Shown here: positions 38,069 through 46,935 of the stretch, piece after piece
Layout: every line of letters starts with the position of its first letter
Position numbering within the stretch: the stretch's first letter is position 1
NCBI RefSeq assembly: GCF_002215215.1
Contig: NZ_CP018632.1
Span: 2,972,501-3,036,500, forward strand
DNA: 64,000 nt
Source of the DNA: Granulosicoccus antarcticus IMCC3135
GTDB taxonomy: Bacteria > Pseudomonadota > Gammaproteobacteria > Granulosicoccales > Granulosicoccaceae
Direction: 5' to 3'
The notes under the pieces: model-generated
The model's input: only the letters and a program-made list of their open reading frames with translations
Database searches by the model: none
Told to the model about the DNA's origin: nothing
Position numbers and translations under genes: made by a program

Positions 38069-39037
38069 TCACAGTCGACCTACACCTCGTTTGATGGCAC
38101 CGCGTTGACTGGCCAGTACACATAACCAGTCATGAGCGACTGAGGCTGCTGCCAGAGCCGTGATTTCTGCATGATCATAGGCTGGCGCAACTTCAACCAC
38201 ATCCATGCCGATCAGGTGCAAAGGTTCCAGACCGCGTACGAACTCGAGTGCCTGCCAGGTGGACAGACCGCCAACAACAGGAGTACCCGTGCCGGGGGCA
38301 AAGGCTGGGTCCAGCCCGTCAATATCGAAAGAGAGATAGACCGGTTGATCACCGGCTCGCTCAATCACGACTTTTAGTGCTGCCTCGATTCCATTGCGAT
38401 GAATCCACGGCGAGGTAAGAATTTCAAAACCTGCATCATGGTCGTTATAGGTTCGCAAACCTACCTGAGTGGAGCGGCTCGGATCAACAATGCCGTCGGC
38501 TATGGCGCGCGTGAACATGGTGCCGTGATCGAGCTGACTGCCATCATCTTCCCAGGTGTCGCAATGCGCATCAAATTGCACGAGAGCAATGGGGCCGTAT
38601 TTTTCTGCATGAGCCTTGAGAAGCGGGTAGGTGGTGAAGTGATCTCCACCGAAGGTCAGCATGCGCGCGCCAGATTCCAGAATGCCTGTGGCATGGGCGG
38701 CGATATCGTCGATAACAGTTTCCGGATGGTGAGGGTCAACGACACAATCGCCGTAATCCACCACGGACAAGGTTTCGAAGGGGTCGAAGCCGAAGGGGAA
38801 AGCGAGCAATTCGGCCATTTGCACCGAGGCTGCACGAATGGCGCGAGGACCCAGGCGGCAACCTGAGCGATAGGTGACCGCACAGTCATAGGGGATGCCA
38901 CTGACGACAACATCGACACCCTCCAGATCGCGACTGTAGCGTCTTCGCAGAAAGCTCAGTGCACCCGCATAGGCTGGCTCGGGCCAGCGCTCTTTGTTCG
39001 ACTTGGCACGAAATGCCTGATCACCTGTTTTGCTCAT
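38069..39037 (-). CDS. speB: Agmatinase (ureohydrolase family)
   Basis: 322 aa. The Mn-binding ureohydrolase motifs are all present: FGGDHFTTYP, FDAHCDTWED and SFDIDGLDPAFAPGTGTPV, plus a catalytic-loop His in DDGSQLDHGTMF. It hydrolyses agmatine to putrescine and urea. It is immediately upstream of speA in transcription order and starts 12 bp after the GNAT/C39 gene. Start ATG 39037. Confidence 0.93.
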   Translation of the reverse strand: MSKTGDQAFRAKSNKERWPEPAYAGALSFLRRRYSRDLEGVDVVVSGIPYDCAVTYRSGCRLGPRAIRAASVQMAELLAFPFGFDPFETLSVVDYGDCVVDPHHPETVIDDIAAHATGILESGARMLTFGGDHFTTYPLLKAHAEKYGPIALVQFDAHCDTWEDDGSQLDHGTMFTRAIADGIVDPSRSTQVGLRTYNDHDAGFEILTSPWIHRNGIEAALKVVIERAGDQPVYLSFDIDGLDPAFAPGTGTPVVGGLSTWQALEFVRGLEPLHLIGMDVVEVAPAYDHAEITALAAASVAHDWLCVLASQRGAIKRGVGRL

Positions 39038-39049
39038 TTTCGGGGGGTG

Positions 39050-40189
39050 TTACTCGGTTAGGGGCGGGCAGAGGCACATCGCTGCCTGCATGCGTGATTG
39101 TCCAAAGTGAATCATACGTTCAAAGTCATCGATGCGCACGGGTACCGACTGTGTATCGCCCGGAGCCTTGCTCAACTGAGCATCGACATCGGGATCGTGA
39201 AGGTAGACAAAACTGTCGTCTGCGGCCACCAGAACCACCCAGTGAGGGGCCTTGTTGTCGTTGAAACGCCAGGAGCTGATCAGCACTAGTGGGACACAGC
39301 CAGATGACAAAGCGGTGACAAGTGCCGCTGAATCAAAACCCGCATAAGAGACTTCAATGTCGGTCTGTCCGATTTGTGTGAGGAAGTCCTCATGAACCAG
39401 CTCCAGCACGGCTTTCTTGTCGGCGCGCCGAACCCCATCCAGAAACAACGGTCCCGAATCATTGAGCATCAGACGCGCATGAAAGCCACGCCGATGAGCT
39501 GCCAGAGCCAGTCCATGGGGGCTGCAGCCACCATGCCCCGAGGTCATGTAAATGGTGGTGGCCTCACGCCATAGTTGCAATTCCAGGGTGCGATCCGCCT
39601 GCAGGGAAGGATCTAACGCTCGCATGGCCATGATCAGACTGGCCGGCCCGCAAGAAAAGTCCAGTGTCTGCTCGTAGTAGGGAACGGTATGGGAAATGCT
39701 CGGTGAGGTGCTCAGGATGCGCTTCTGATAGCGCAGAGCATCCCCGTGGTCCTGATAGTAATCTTCATGTGTGCCAAACAATTTGTAGCCGTTGCGCTCA
39801 TACAAGGCAACCGCTTTGACATTGCGTGGATCGACCTCCAGCCTCAGGTATACACATTGATGGGAGAGCGCCATTTGCGCAGCTTCATCGAGCAGTAACC
39901 GGCCAAGACCACTGCCGCGATGCAAAGGCGACACCGCCAGCGAATAGAGGCGGGCCAGAGAGGTCCCCTTGTGGAACAGTACCAGGACGTAGCCGGTCAG
40001 CTCATCGGATTCCATGCAGACGTTGAGCTGGGCGTTGGCACGGGTGATCATCCAGCGAAATTGTCGCCGGTTTATCCTGTCACCGGAAAAACACAAGTTC
40101 TCCAGAGCAACCAGTTTGTCGACATCCTCCAGCGTGGCAAGGCGTATGAGTTGACTGGATGTCGTTTTTGGGAAGGTGATGGCGTTCAT
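39050..40189 (-). CDS. GNAT acetyltransferase fused to a C39-like cysteine peptidase domain
   Basis: 379 aa fusion. Residues about 10-155 form a GNAT domain with the acetyl-CoA loop HRGSGLGRLLL and a RimI-like end (NVKAVALYERNGYKLFG). Residues about 165-370 form a C39-like (DUF3335-type) papain-fold domain with Cys in DFSCGPASLIMAM, His in KAPHWVVLVAADD and Asp in VYLHDPDVD. There is no signal peptide, so it acts in the cytoplasm. Fusions of this kind are known to accompany RLAN/ATP-grasp ligases such as the gene divergent from it here. It also lies 12 bp upstream of speB on the same strand, so it may be the first gene of the polyamine operon. Substrates are unknown. Confidence 0.82.
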   Translation of the reverse strand: MNAITFPKTTSSQLIRLATLEDVDKLVALENLCFSGDRINRRQFRWMITRANAQLNVCMESDELTGYVLVLFHKGTSLARLYSLAVSPLHRGSGLGRLLLDEAAQMALSHQCVYLRLEVDPRNVKAVALYERNGYKLFGTHEDYYQDHGDALRYQKRILSTSPSISHTVPYYEQTLDFSCGPASLIMAMRALDPSLQADRTLELQLWREATTIYMTSGHGGCSPHGLALAAHRRGFHARLMLNDSGPLFLDGVRRADKKAVLELVHEDFLTQIGQTDIEVSYAGFDSAALVTALSSGCVPLVLISSWRFNDNKAPHWVVLVAADDSFVYLHDPDVDAQLSKAPGDTQSVPVRIDDFERMIHFGQSRMQAAMCLCPPLTE

Positions 40190-40327
40190 CAGTACGTATC
40201 GGAAGGTAGGGAAATATTCAACGTGCTATCACTATTACACGGGTATCTGCCGATAGCGGCAGGGTGCAAGTACTCTTCCAATACGTCTTTCTATCCAATA
40301 CAGTAACTATCAGGGTCTTATCCAACG

Positions 40328-41824
40328 ATGCCTAGTGTATCTATCGTCATCAGTGCTGCTGATGACTGGAAGCCGTATTATCCCAGTCAGGATGTGACAC
40401 CGGTTGACGCCTATCTGGCGGCGCAAAAAGGGCCTGTTGCCCAAACCGTGATTCTGAACCTTTGTCGAAGTTATCGCTACCTGAGTCATGGGTATTATTG
40501 CTCGTTGCTGGCAGAATCACGCGCTCAGCAGGTGATACCGTCCATTCGAACCATCAATAGTCTGGGCAGCAAGTCGTTATACCTGCTGGATCTGGATGCG
40601 GCCGGTGATGCTCTGAAGCGACTGGATACGCGGCTCAGCGCGCGTGTGGAGTCCTCTGAGCGTACCAAATTCACACTCAATGTCTATTTTGGTACAACCA
40701 GCGATGAGGATTTCAGCTCACTGGCACGAGTCCTCTTCGAGCAGTTCCCTTGTCCGATTCTGGAGGTTCAGTTCCGTCGCGATGAGCATTGGCATATCAG
40801 CCGTTTGCGCATGCGGGGTATCAACTCGCTGGACGAGCAAGAGCAGAGTGAATTTGCAGAAGCGCTGGATCAGTTCAGTCGCAACATCTGGCGAAAGCAC
40901 AAAAGTCGAAAACAGTATCGCTATGACATGGCTATTCTTGTCGACCCGGACGAGAAGATGCCACCTTCGGATGCGCGGGCGTTAAAACGCTTTGAAAAAG
41001 CGGCACGCGGGCTTGGTCTGGATGTGGATATCATTACCCGCAAGCATTTTTCCAGGTTGGCAGAATATGACGCCTTGTTCATTCGCGCCACGACCAATAT
41101 CGACAATCATACCTACCGATTTGCCAAGCGAGCCGAGTCGCTGGGCTGCGTCGTGATCGATGACACGCAATCGATTCTTCGCTGTACCAACAAGGTCTAT
41201 CTGGCCAATTTACTGGAAGTGAATAAAGTGCCGACGCCCAGGACGCGTGTTCTGAATCGCCATCAGACAGACTGCCTTGAAAGCGCTGCCGAGGATCTGT
41301 TATTCCCGCTGGTACTGAAGATACCGGACGGTGCTTTTTCTGTTGGCGTCAAGAAGGCCAAGGACATGGCCGAGTTGAAACAGATTGCCCATGATTTCTT
41401 TGCCCGTTCTGCGCTGATACTGGCTCAGGAATTCTATCCAACGGATTTCGACTGGCGCATTGGGGTGCTGAACGGGCAGGCTTTGTTCGCCTGCAAGTAC
41501 TTCATGAGCCGCGGGCACTGGCAGATCTACAACCATGCCGAGAATGGCCGGGTGTCTTCTGGTAACTTTTCAACCATGGCGGTGGAGGAGGTACCCAAGA
41601 AGGTATTGCGCACCGCTATCAAGGCGACACGTTTGATCGGTAACGGTTTTTATGGGGTTGATCTGAAGCAGAGCGGCAAGGATGTTGTCATCATCGAGGT
41701 GAACGACAACCCGAGCGTGGATGCTGGTGTCGAGGACAAATTCCTGGGCGCCGAACTATACAAACAGCTGGCTGGCGAGTTTTTGCGCCGGCTCGAACTG
41801 AGAACAATAAACAATGCCAGATGA
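40328..41824 (+). CDS. RimK-like ATP-grasp ligase with RLAN N-terminal domain
   Basis: 498 aa. Residues about 1-200 match the RimK-like ATP-grasp N-terminal (RLAN) type (VILNLCRSYRYLSHGYYCSLLAE). About 205-490 is an ATP-grasp domain (LRCTNKVYLANLLE; PLVLKIPDGAFSVGVKK phosphate-binding region; ALILAQEFYPTDFDWRIGVL; FYGVDLKQ; metal-binding VIIEVNDNPSVDAGVED). ATP-grasp enzymes of this group join an amino acid to a carboxylate through an acyl phosphate, as RimK adds glutamate to ribosomal protein S6. The substrate here is unknown. It is divergent from the GNAT/C39 gene and overlaps the M42-like peptidase start by 11 bp, so the latter is translationally coupled. Confidence 0.85.
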   Translation: MPSVSIVISAADDWKPYYPSQDVTPVDAYLAAQKGPVAQTVILNLCRSYRYLSHGYYCSLLAESRAQQVIPSIRTINSLGSKSLYLLDLDAAGDALKRLDTRLSARVESSERTKFTLNVYFGTTSDEDFSSLARVLFEQFPCPILEVQFRRDEHWHISRLRMRGINSLDEQEQSEFAEALDQFSRNIWRKHKSRKQYRYDMAILVDPDEKMPPSDARALKRFEKAARGLGLDVDIITRKHFSRLAEYDALFIRATTNIDNHTYRFAKRAESLGCVVIDDTQSILRCTNKVYLANLLEVNKVPTPRTRVLNRHQTDCLESAAEDLLFPLVLKIPDGAFSVGVKKAKDMAELKQIAHDFFARSALILAQEFYPTDFDWRIGVLNGQALFACKYFMSRGHWQIYNHAENGRVSSGNFSTMAVEEVPKKVLRTAIKATRLIGNGFYGVDLKQSGKDVVIIEVNDNPSVDAGVEDKFLGAELYKQLAGEFLRRLELRTINNAR

Positions 41825-42896
41825 TAGCGGGCCGATCCACGAGCGCCTGTCGGCCTCTTTCGTAGACTTGTTGGCGACACTGATTCGCAACCCCAGTGTC
41901 GTTGGTGCTGAGCATTCCTTCTTCAGGGTACTGCAGCGTGAGCTGGAGGAGCGGGGCGCTCGTGTCACCTGGTATGAGGGCTTGCTGGTTGCCGAAGGCG
42001 ACAAGCCGAACAGTGTCATGTTCTCAGCCCATATCGACCGGCATGGTCTGATGTGTACTGGGCCCAATGAATTCCAGTACGCCGCCTTTGTGGCAGGTGC
42101 AAGATCAGACCTGCTGGGTAACTCTGTCAGTGAATCGTTGATGAACAAGGTATCTGACCGGTTCGAATCGCAATCGGTTTATGCCTATGAGCCCTGGTCA
42201 GGGGCCTATCGCGGCAAAGGCCGAATTCACAATGCCTATGTCAGTGAGCGTCGCAACAATCTGATCTTTCAACTCGAAGGTCTGGAATACCTGGTGGCAG
42301 GCTCTCCGGTGGCCTTTACCGACAAACTCAAGCTGTCGGGTCGCAGTCTGAGCGGGCAGCTGGACAATGTTCTGACCGTCGCAGCACTGGTCTATCTATA
42401 TGAGCTTGGGTTTCAGGGGACAGCCTTTTTCACCGCCCAGGAGGAGGCTGGCAAGAGCTGGAGATATCTGCTGGAATGGTTCCGCCGCTTTGGCAATTCG
42501 ACCAATCAGCTCATTGTTGTGGATACCAGTCCCTTTCCTGATTCTGAGGCGGCTGATCGTCAACAGGTCGTTCTGAGGAATAAAGATGCCAATGGACTGT
42601 TCAACGCTCAGCTGACAGAGCGTGTTGCTCAGGTGTGTGAGTCGAGCGATGTCACCTATATGTACAAGGACATCTATATCGAGCAACTCAATGAAAAACG
42701 GCTGGCCAGTGGCGAGGATGCCCACTCTCTGGGATCAACCGAGATGGGGCGCATTATTACGGCCAGTCAGGGCCTGGTGGACGGGACGACATTGCAGGTT
42801 CCCACAACCGGTTATCACACCATGAATGAATCAGCCTCCTTGAATGCTGTTCACGGCTTCATGCGTGTGCTGCGAGGTCTGGCTGAGCTGGAATGA
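41814..42896 (+). CDS. M42/M20-like zinc aminopeptidase or deacylase
   Basis: 360 aa. Metal and catalytic motifs in the order of a co-catalytic dizinc peptidase: FSAHIDRHG, LSGQLDNVLTV, TAQEEAGKS, VVDTSPFPD and a C-terminal His in TTGYHTMNESAS. M42-type enzymes remove N-terminal residues from peptides; related desuccinylases and carboxypeptidases cleave acyl-amino acids. The 11-bp overlap with the ATP-grasp gene implies that it acts on the same molecule, for example by trimming or recycling the product. No signal peptide. Confidence 0.8.
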   Translation: MPDDSGPIHERLSASFVDLLATLIRNPSVVGAEHSFFRVLQRELEERGARVTWYEGLLVAEGDKPNSVMFSAHIDRHGLMCTGPNEFQYAAFVAGARSDLLGNSVSESLMNKVSDRFESQSVYAYEPWSGAYRGKGRIHNAYVSERRNNLIFQLEGLEYLVAGSPVAFTDKLKLSGRSLSGQLDNVLTVAALVYLYELGFQGTAFFTAQEEAGKSWRYLLEWFRRFGNSTNQLIVVDTSPFPDSEAADRQQVVLRNKDANGLFNAQLTERVAQVCESSDVTYMYKDIYIEQLNEKRLASGEDAHSLGSTEMGRIITASQGLVDGTTLQVPTTGYHTMNESASLNAVHGFMRVLRGLAELE

Positions 42897-43041
42897 GTTG
42901 CTGACACTTGCCTGATAGCGTCATGCATGTCTCATTCAGGAAAATTACATAAAAAAGTGCTTGATACCTGTAGCCCTAAAGCCGCAAATTCGCTGGACGG
43001 AACACTCCCCCGCAATTGGCGAATTCAAGAGGTAGTTACAG

Positions 43042-43293
43042 ATGGGTAAGCGCATGTCAGACAGATTTGATGATGATTATTTTCCAGAACCCAATTACGA
43101 CAAATTGTCAGACCAGGAGCTGGATGAGCTGTACTACTTCGGTGAAATTCGGACAGCAGTCAAACCCAAGAAATCCGGGGTCAAGAAGTCAGCCGTGAAA
43201 AAAGTCGCACCCAAGCTGTTTGCGAGCGACAGCGATGAAAACTGGCTGGATGTCGATTTGAATGGTGACGACGATCTGTACGAGGACGACTAG
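43042..43293 (+). CDS. Small acidic protein of unknown function
   Basis: 83 aa, no recognised family. It has an acidic, Tyr-rich N-terminal half (DRFDDDYFPEPNYDKLSDQE), a short Lys-rich middle (KPKKSGVKKSAVKKVAPK) and a strongly acidic C-terminus (DLNGDDDLYEDD). Start ATG 43042 with AAGAGGT at about 8 bp. It lies 145 bp after the M42-like gene and ends in a perfect 13-bp inverted repeat, which supports it being a real transcribed gene. The acidic tail resembles the kind of C-terminus modified by RimK ligases, but that link is a guess. Confidence 0.65.
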   Translation: MGKRMSDRFDDDYFPEPNYDKLSDQELDELYYFGEIRTAVKPKKSGVKKSAVKKVAPKLFASDSDENWLDVDLNGDDDLYEDD

Positions 43294-43308
43294 TTCTCGT
43301 ACAGATCG
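43272..43308. terminator. Bidirectional hairpin between convergent genes
   Basis: Perfect 13-bp inverted repeat (43272-43284 and 43296-43308) with an 11-nt loop containing the stop codon of the small acidic protein; pyc converges 12 bp further on. The downstream sequence is only moderately T-rich. Probably ends both transcripts. Confidence 0.6.
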
Positions 43309-43320
43309 ACTTCTGCTTTC

Positions 43321-46300
43321 CTAGCTGCTGGGGACTATTCGAACCAGCAGGTCTTTGGCATCAATCTGGTCGCCAGCCTTGACCAGCAGCTCCTCGATAA
43401 CACCATCCATTTCGCTGTAAATGGCGGTCTCCATTTTCATGGCTTCCAGAGAGAGCAGAATATCTCCCGTCTCAACGCTTTGGCCTTCCTTCACGTTGAC
43501 GGTTGAGACCACACCTGGCATGGGAGCGCCTATGTGTTCTGCATTGCCGGGCTCGGCCTTGGCTTTTACCTTGGCACCTGAAGCACCGTGACGTCGATCA
43601 GGTACCGCAATTGAGCGCGGTTGACCATTGAGTTCAAAAAAGACTCTGACCATGCCTTCCTCGTTAGCCTCACCGATGGCCAGGCATCGAACGACGAGGG
43701 TCTTGCCTTTCTCAATCTCGATAAAGATCTCGCTACCTACTTTCAAGCCGTAAAAGTACACCAATGTTGGCAGCACACTGGTGGGTCCATACATGACCTG
43801 CGTTGTTGCGAAATCCGTGAACACCTTGGGATACATATTGTACGAAGCGAGTTCGTTCTCGCTAGGTTTGTGGCCCAGTGTTTCGGACAGCAGTGCACGG
43901 GTGGCGTCCAGATCTGCAGGTTCCATCTCGGCACCGGCACGGTTTTTCAAAGGCTTATCACCCTTGAGAACCTTGTTCTGTATGCCTTCAGGAAATCCAC
44001 CCGGCATCTGACTGAGCTCGCCTTTCATCATTGATACGACAGAGTCGGGGAAGGAGATATCCTTGTCCGGGTTCTGCACATCAGCGATAGTCATATCCTG
44101 ACTGATCATCATCAACGCCATATCACCGACGACCTTGGATGATGGTGTCACCTTGACGATGTCACCGAACATCTGGTTGACATCGCTATAGGCGCGAGCC
44201 ACTTCATGCCAGCGTGAATCCAGTCCCATCGAACGAGCCTGTTCTTTCAGGTTGGTGAACTGGCCACCGGGCATTTCGTGAAGATAAACTTCTGATGCCG
44301 GGCCTTTCATATCACTTTCAAAGGCGACGTACTGGTTGCGAACCGCTTCCCAATAGAAAGAGATCTGTTCGATGGTCTGGCGACTCAGCCCGGTATCCCG
44401 AGGGGTGCCACGCAGAGCCTCGACGATGGAGCCCAGGCAAGGCTGGGAAGTGTTGCCGGACAAGGCATCCATGGCGGCATCAATGGCATCGACACCAGCG
44501 TCGACAGCGGCCAGAACCGTGGCAGCCGATATGCCGGAAGTATCATGGGTATGGAAGTGAACGGGTAGTGAGGTTTCCTCACGCAAGGCCTTGAACAGCA
44601 CGCTGGCTGCAGCAGGCTTCATGAGTCCCGCCATGTCCTTGATACACAGGATGTGAGCACCTGCTTTTTCCAGATCACGAGCCAGATCCAGGTAATACTT
44701 GAGGTGATACTTGGGGCGGGCTTCATCCAGCATATCGCTGGTGTAGCAGATGGTGGCTTCACACAGTTTGTCGGCTTCCAGTACCGCATCCATGCTGACG
44801 CGCATGTTGTCGACCCAGTTGAAGCAATCGAAAACACGGAACAGGTCAACACCGGTTTCAGCGGCCTGCTTGATGAAATGCCGGACGACATTGTCGGGGT
44901 AATTGGTGTAGCCAACGCCGTTGGCACCACGAATCAGTGCCTGTAGAAGGATGTTGGGGGCCCTTTCACGAATCATGGCGAGACGTTCCCATGGATCCTC
45001 TGTGAGAAAACGCATGCTGACATCGAAGGTTGCACCGCCCCAGCATTCCAAAGACAACAACTGCGGCAAACCATGCGCGTAGGAACCAGCGATATCGATG
45101 ATATCTTTGCTACGCATACGGGTGGCCAGCAGCGACTGATGAGAGTCACGCATGGTGGTATCAGTCACCATGACATGCGGGGTGTCTCGCAGCCATTTAC
45201 TGAAGGCAACCGGTCCGACCTCGTCCAGACGGTCTTTAGTGCCTTTTTCAAGTGGCTTGTCGAACCAGGGTTTTACCGGGGGCAGGGCATCTGCTCTGGG
45301 CTTTGGCCGATCACGTGCTTCAGGGTGTCCGTTGACGGATACATCAGCGATGTATTGCAGAAGTTTGGTCGCACGATCTCTTCGTTGTACCTGTTCGAAA
45401 AGCTCGGGGGTCGTATCAATGAACTGCGTGGTATAGGTGTTATCAATGAATTTTTCGTGGCCGATAACGTTTTCCAGAAACGTCAGATTGGTTGCCACAC
45501 CACGGATACGAAACTCGCGCAGTGCACGGTCCATACGCTTGATGACTTCTTCACTGGTTGGAGCCCAGGCGGTGACCTTTTCCAGCAGAGGGTCATAGAA
45601 GCGGTTGATGACAGCACCTGAGTAGGCAGTACCACCATCGAGCCGGATACCGAATCCTGATGCGCCGCGGTAGGCGGTGATACGACCATAGTCGGGCACA
45701 AAGTTGTGCTCAGGATCTTCTGTCGTGATACGACACTGCATGGCGTGGCCATTGAGCCGGATGTCTTTCTGGGCAGGTACGCCGGATTCGGGAGTGCCGA
45801 TGACAGCACCTTCCACCAGATGTATCTGCGCCTTGATGATATCGATTCCCGTCACTTCCTCGGTCACCGTGTGCTCAACCTGAACACGTGGGTTGACCTC
45901 GATGAAGTAGAAGGACTGGGTGTCCATGTCCATCAGGAACTCAACGGTTCCCGCACCGACATAGTTGGTTGCGTTGGCAATTTTCAGCGCGTACTGGCTG
46001 AGCTCTTCGCGTTGCTCGTCCGACAGATAGGGCGCGGGTGCACGCTCTACGACTTTCTGGTTGCGCCTTTGCACGGTGCAGTCACGTTCGAACAAATGCA
46101 CCGCGTTACCGTGGGTATCGCCCAGAATCTGAGCTTCGACATGACGAGCCCGCTCTACCAGTTTTTCCAGGTAGATTTCGTCTTTGCCAAAGGCGGCTCT
46201 TGCTTCACGTCGTGCTTCATTGGCCTCTTTATCCAAGTCCTCTTCGCAGCGAATGGTACGCATGCCACGACCGCCGCCGCCCCAGGAGGCTTTGAGCATG

Positions 46301-46788
46301 ATGGGATAGCCGATCTCCGCTGCCATCTTCTTGATGGTTGGCAGATCTTCTGGCAATGGCTTGGTGGCAGGGACCACGGGTACGCCCGCTTCGATAGCCA
46401 GGTTACGTGCAGCAACCTTGTTACCCAGTCGCCGCATGGTATCGGCACGAGGGCCGATGAAAGTGACGCCAGCAGCATCGCAGGCATCAACAAACTCGGG
46501 ACTCTCGGACAGCAAGCCGTAGCCGGGATGGATGGCATCAGCACCGGAGAGCTTAGCGACTCGCAACACTTCTTCGATTGAGAGATAGGACTCGATAGGA
46601 CCCATGGTCTTATCCAGATGTGGGCCTGCCCCAACCTGATATGCCTCGTCTGCCTTGAAACGGTGCAAGGCGAGCTTATCCTCTTCAGCCCAGATGGCTA
46701 CGGTCTTGATACCAAGTTCATTGGCTGCCCGAAATATCCTGATAGCGATCTCAGAACGATTGGCAACAAGAATTTTCTTGATCGACAA
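43321..46788 (-). CDS. pyc: Pyruvate carboxylase, single-chain
   Basis: 1,155 aa, full length. Biotin carboxylase domain (about 1-450; ATP-grasp segment MLKASWGGGGRGMR, EVNPRVQVEHTVTEE), carboxyltransferase domain of the HMG-lyase fold (about 530-830; DTTMRDSHQSLLATRMRS, LECWGGATFDVSMRFL, HFHTHDTSG) and C-terminal biotinyl domain with the biotinylated Lys in LSLEAMKMETA. It carboxylates pyruvate to oxaloacetate with ATP and bicarbonate, an anaplerotic step. The start is TTG 46788, supported by AGGAGAG about 7 bp before it and by the conserved MSIKKILVANRSEIAIRI N-terminus. Single gene. Confidence 0.95.
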   Translation of the reverse strand: MSIKKILVANRSEIAIRIFRAANELGIKTVAIWAEEDKLALHRFKADEAYQVGAGPHLDKTMGPIESYLSIEEVLRVAKLSGADAIHPGYGLLSESPEFVDACDAAGVTFIGPRADTMRRLGNKVAARNLAIEAGVPVVPATKPLPEDLPTIKKMAAEIGYPIMLKASWGGGGRGMRTIRCEEDLDKEANEARREARAAFGKDEIYLEKLVERARHVEAQILGDTHGNAVHLFERDCTVQRRNQKVVERAPAPYLSDEQREELSQYALKIANATNYVGAGTVEFLMDMDTQSFYFIEVNPRVQVEHTVTEEVTGIDIIKAQIHLVEGAVIGTPESGVPAQKDIRLNGHAMQCRITTEDPEHNFVPDYGRITAYRGASGFGIRLDGGTAYSGAVINRFYDPLLEKVTAWAPTSEEVIKRMDRALREFRIRGVATNLTFLENVIGHEKFIDNTYTTQFIDTTPELFEQVQRRDRATKLLQYIADVSVNGHPEARDRPKPRADALPPVKPWFDKPLEKGTKDRLDEVGPVAFSKWLRDTPHVMVTDTTMRDSHQSLLATRMRSKDIIDIAGSYAHGLPQLLSLECWGGATFDVSMRFLTEDPWERLAMIRERAPNILLQALIRGANGVGYTNYPDNVVRHFIKQAAETGVDLFRVFDCFNWVDNMRVSMDAVLEADKLCEATICYTSDMLDEARPKYHLKYYLDLARDLEKAGAHILCIKDMAGLMKPAAASVLFKALREETSLPVHFHTHDTSGISAATVLAAVDAGVDAIDAAMDALSGNTSQPCLGSIVEALRGTPRDTGLSRQTIEQISFYWEAVRNQYVAFESDMKGPASEVYLHEMPGGQFTNLKEQARSMGLDSRWHEVARAYSDVNQMFGDIVKVTPSSKVVGDMALMMISQDMTIADVQNPDKDISFPDSVVSMMKGELSQMPGGFPEGIQNKVLKGDKPLKNRAGAEMEPADLDATRALLSETLGHKPSENELASYNMYPKVFTDFATTQVMYGPTSVLPTLVYFYGLKVGSEIFIEIEKGKTLVVRCLAIGEANEEGMVRVFFELNGQPRSIAVPDRRHGASGAKVKAKAEPGNAEHIGAPMPGVVSTVNVKEGQSVETGDILLSLEAMKMETAIYSEMDGVIEELLVKAGDQIDAKDLLVRIVPSS

Positions 46789-46935
46789 GGCGAGACTCTC
46801 CTAATTTCTGTGCGGAAGCTCAGGATTCTACCTGTATCGGGCTTTGATCGTCAGTTAGTGATCGCCAAGGTGTTTGGATAATTCACAGGCGCGCCAATGG
46901 TCACTGAGGTGGTATGGTAGTAGGGATAAGTCAAC

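Noticed and set aside
45706-46581. 291-codon open frame on the plus strand
   Set aside because: Antisense shadow of the biotin carboxylase part of pyc.
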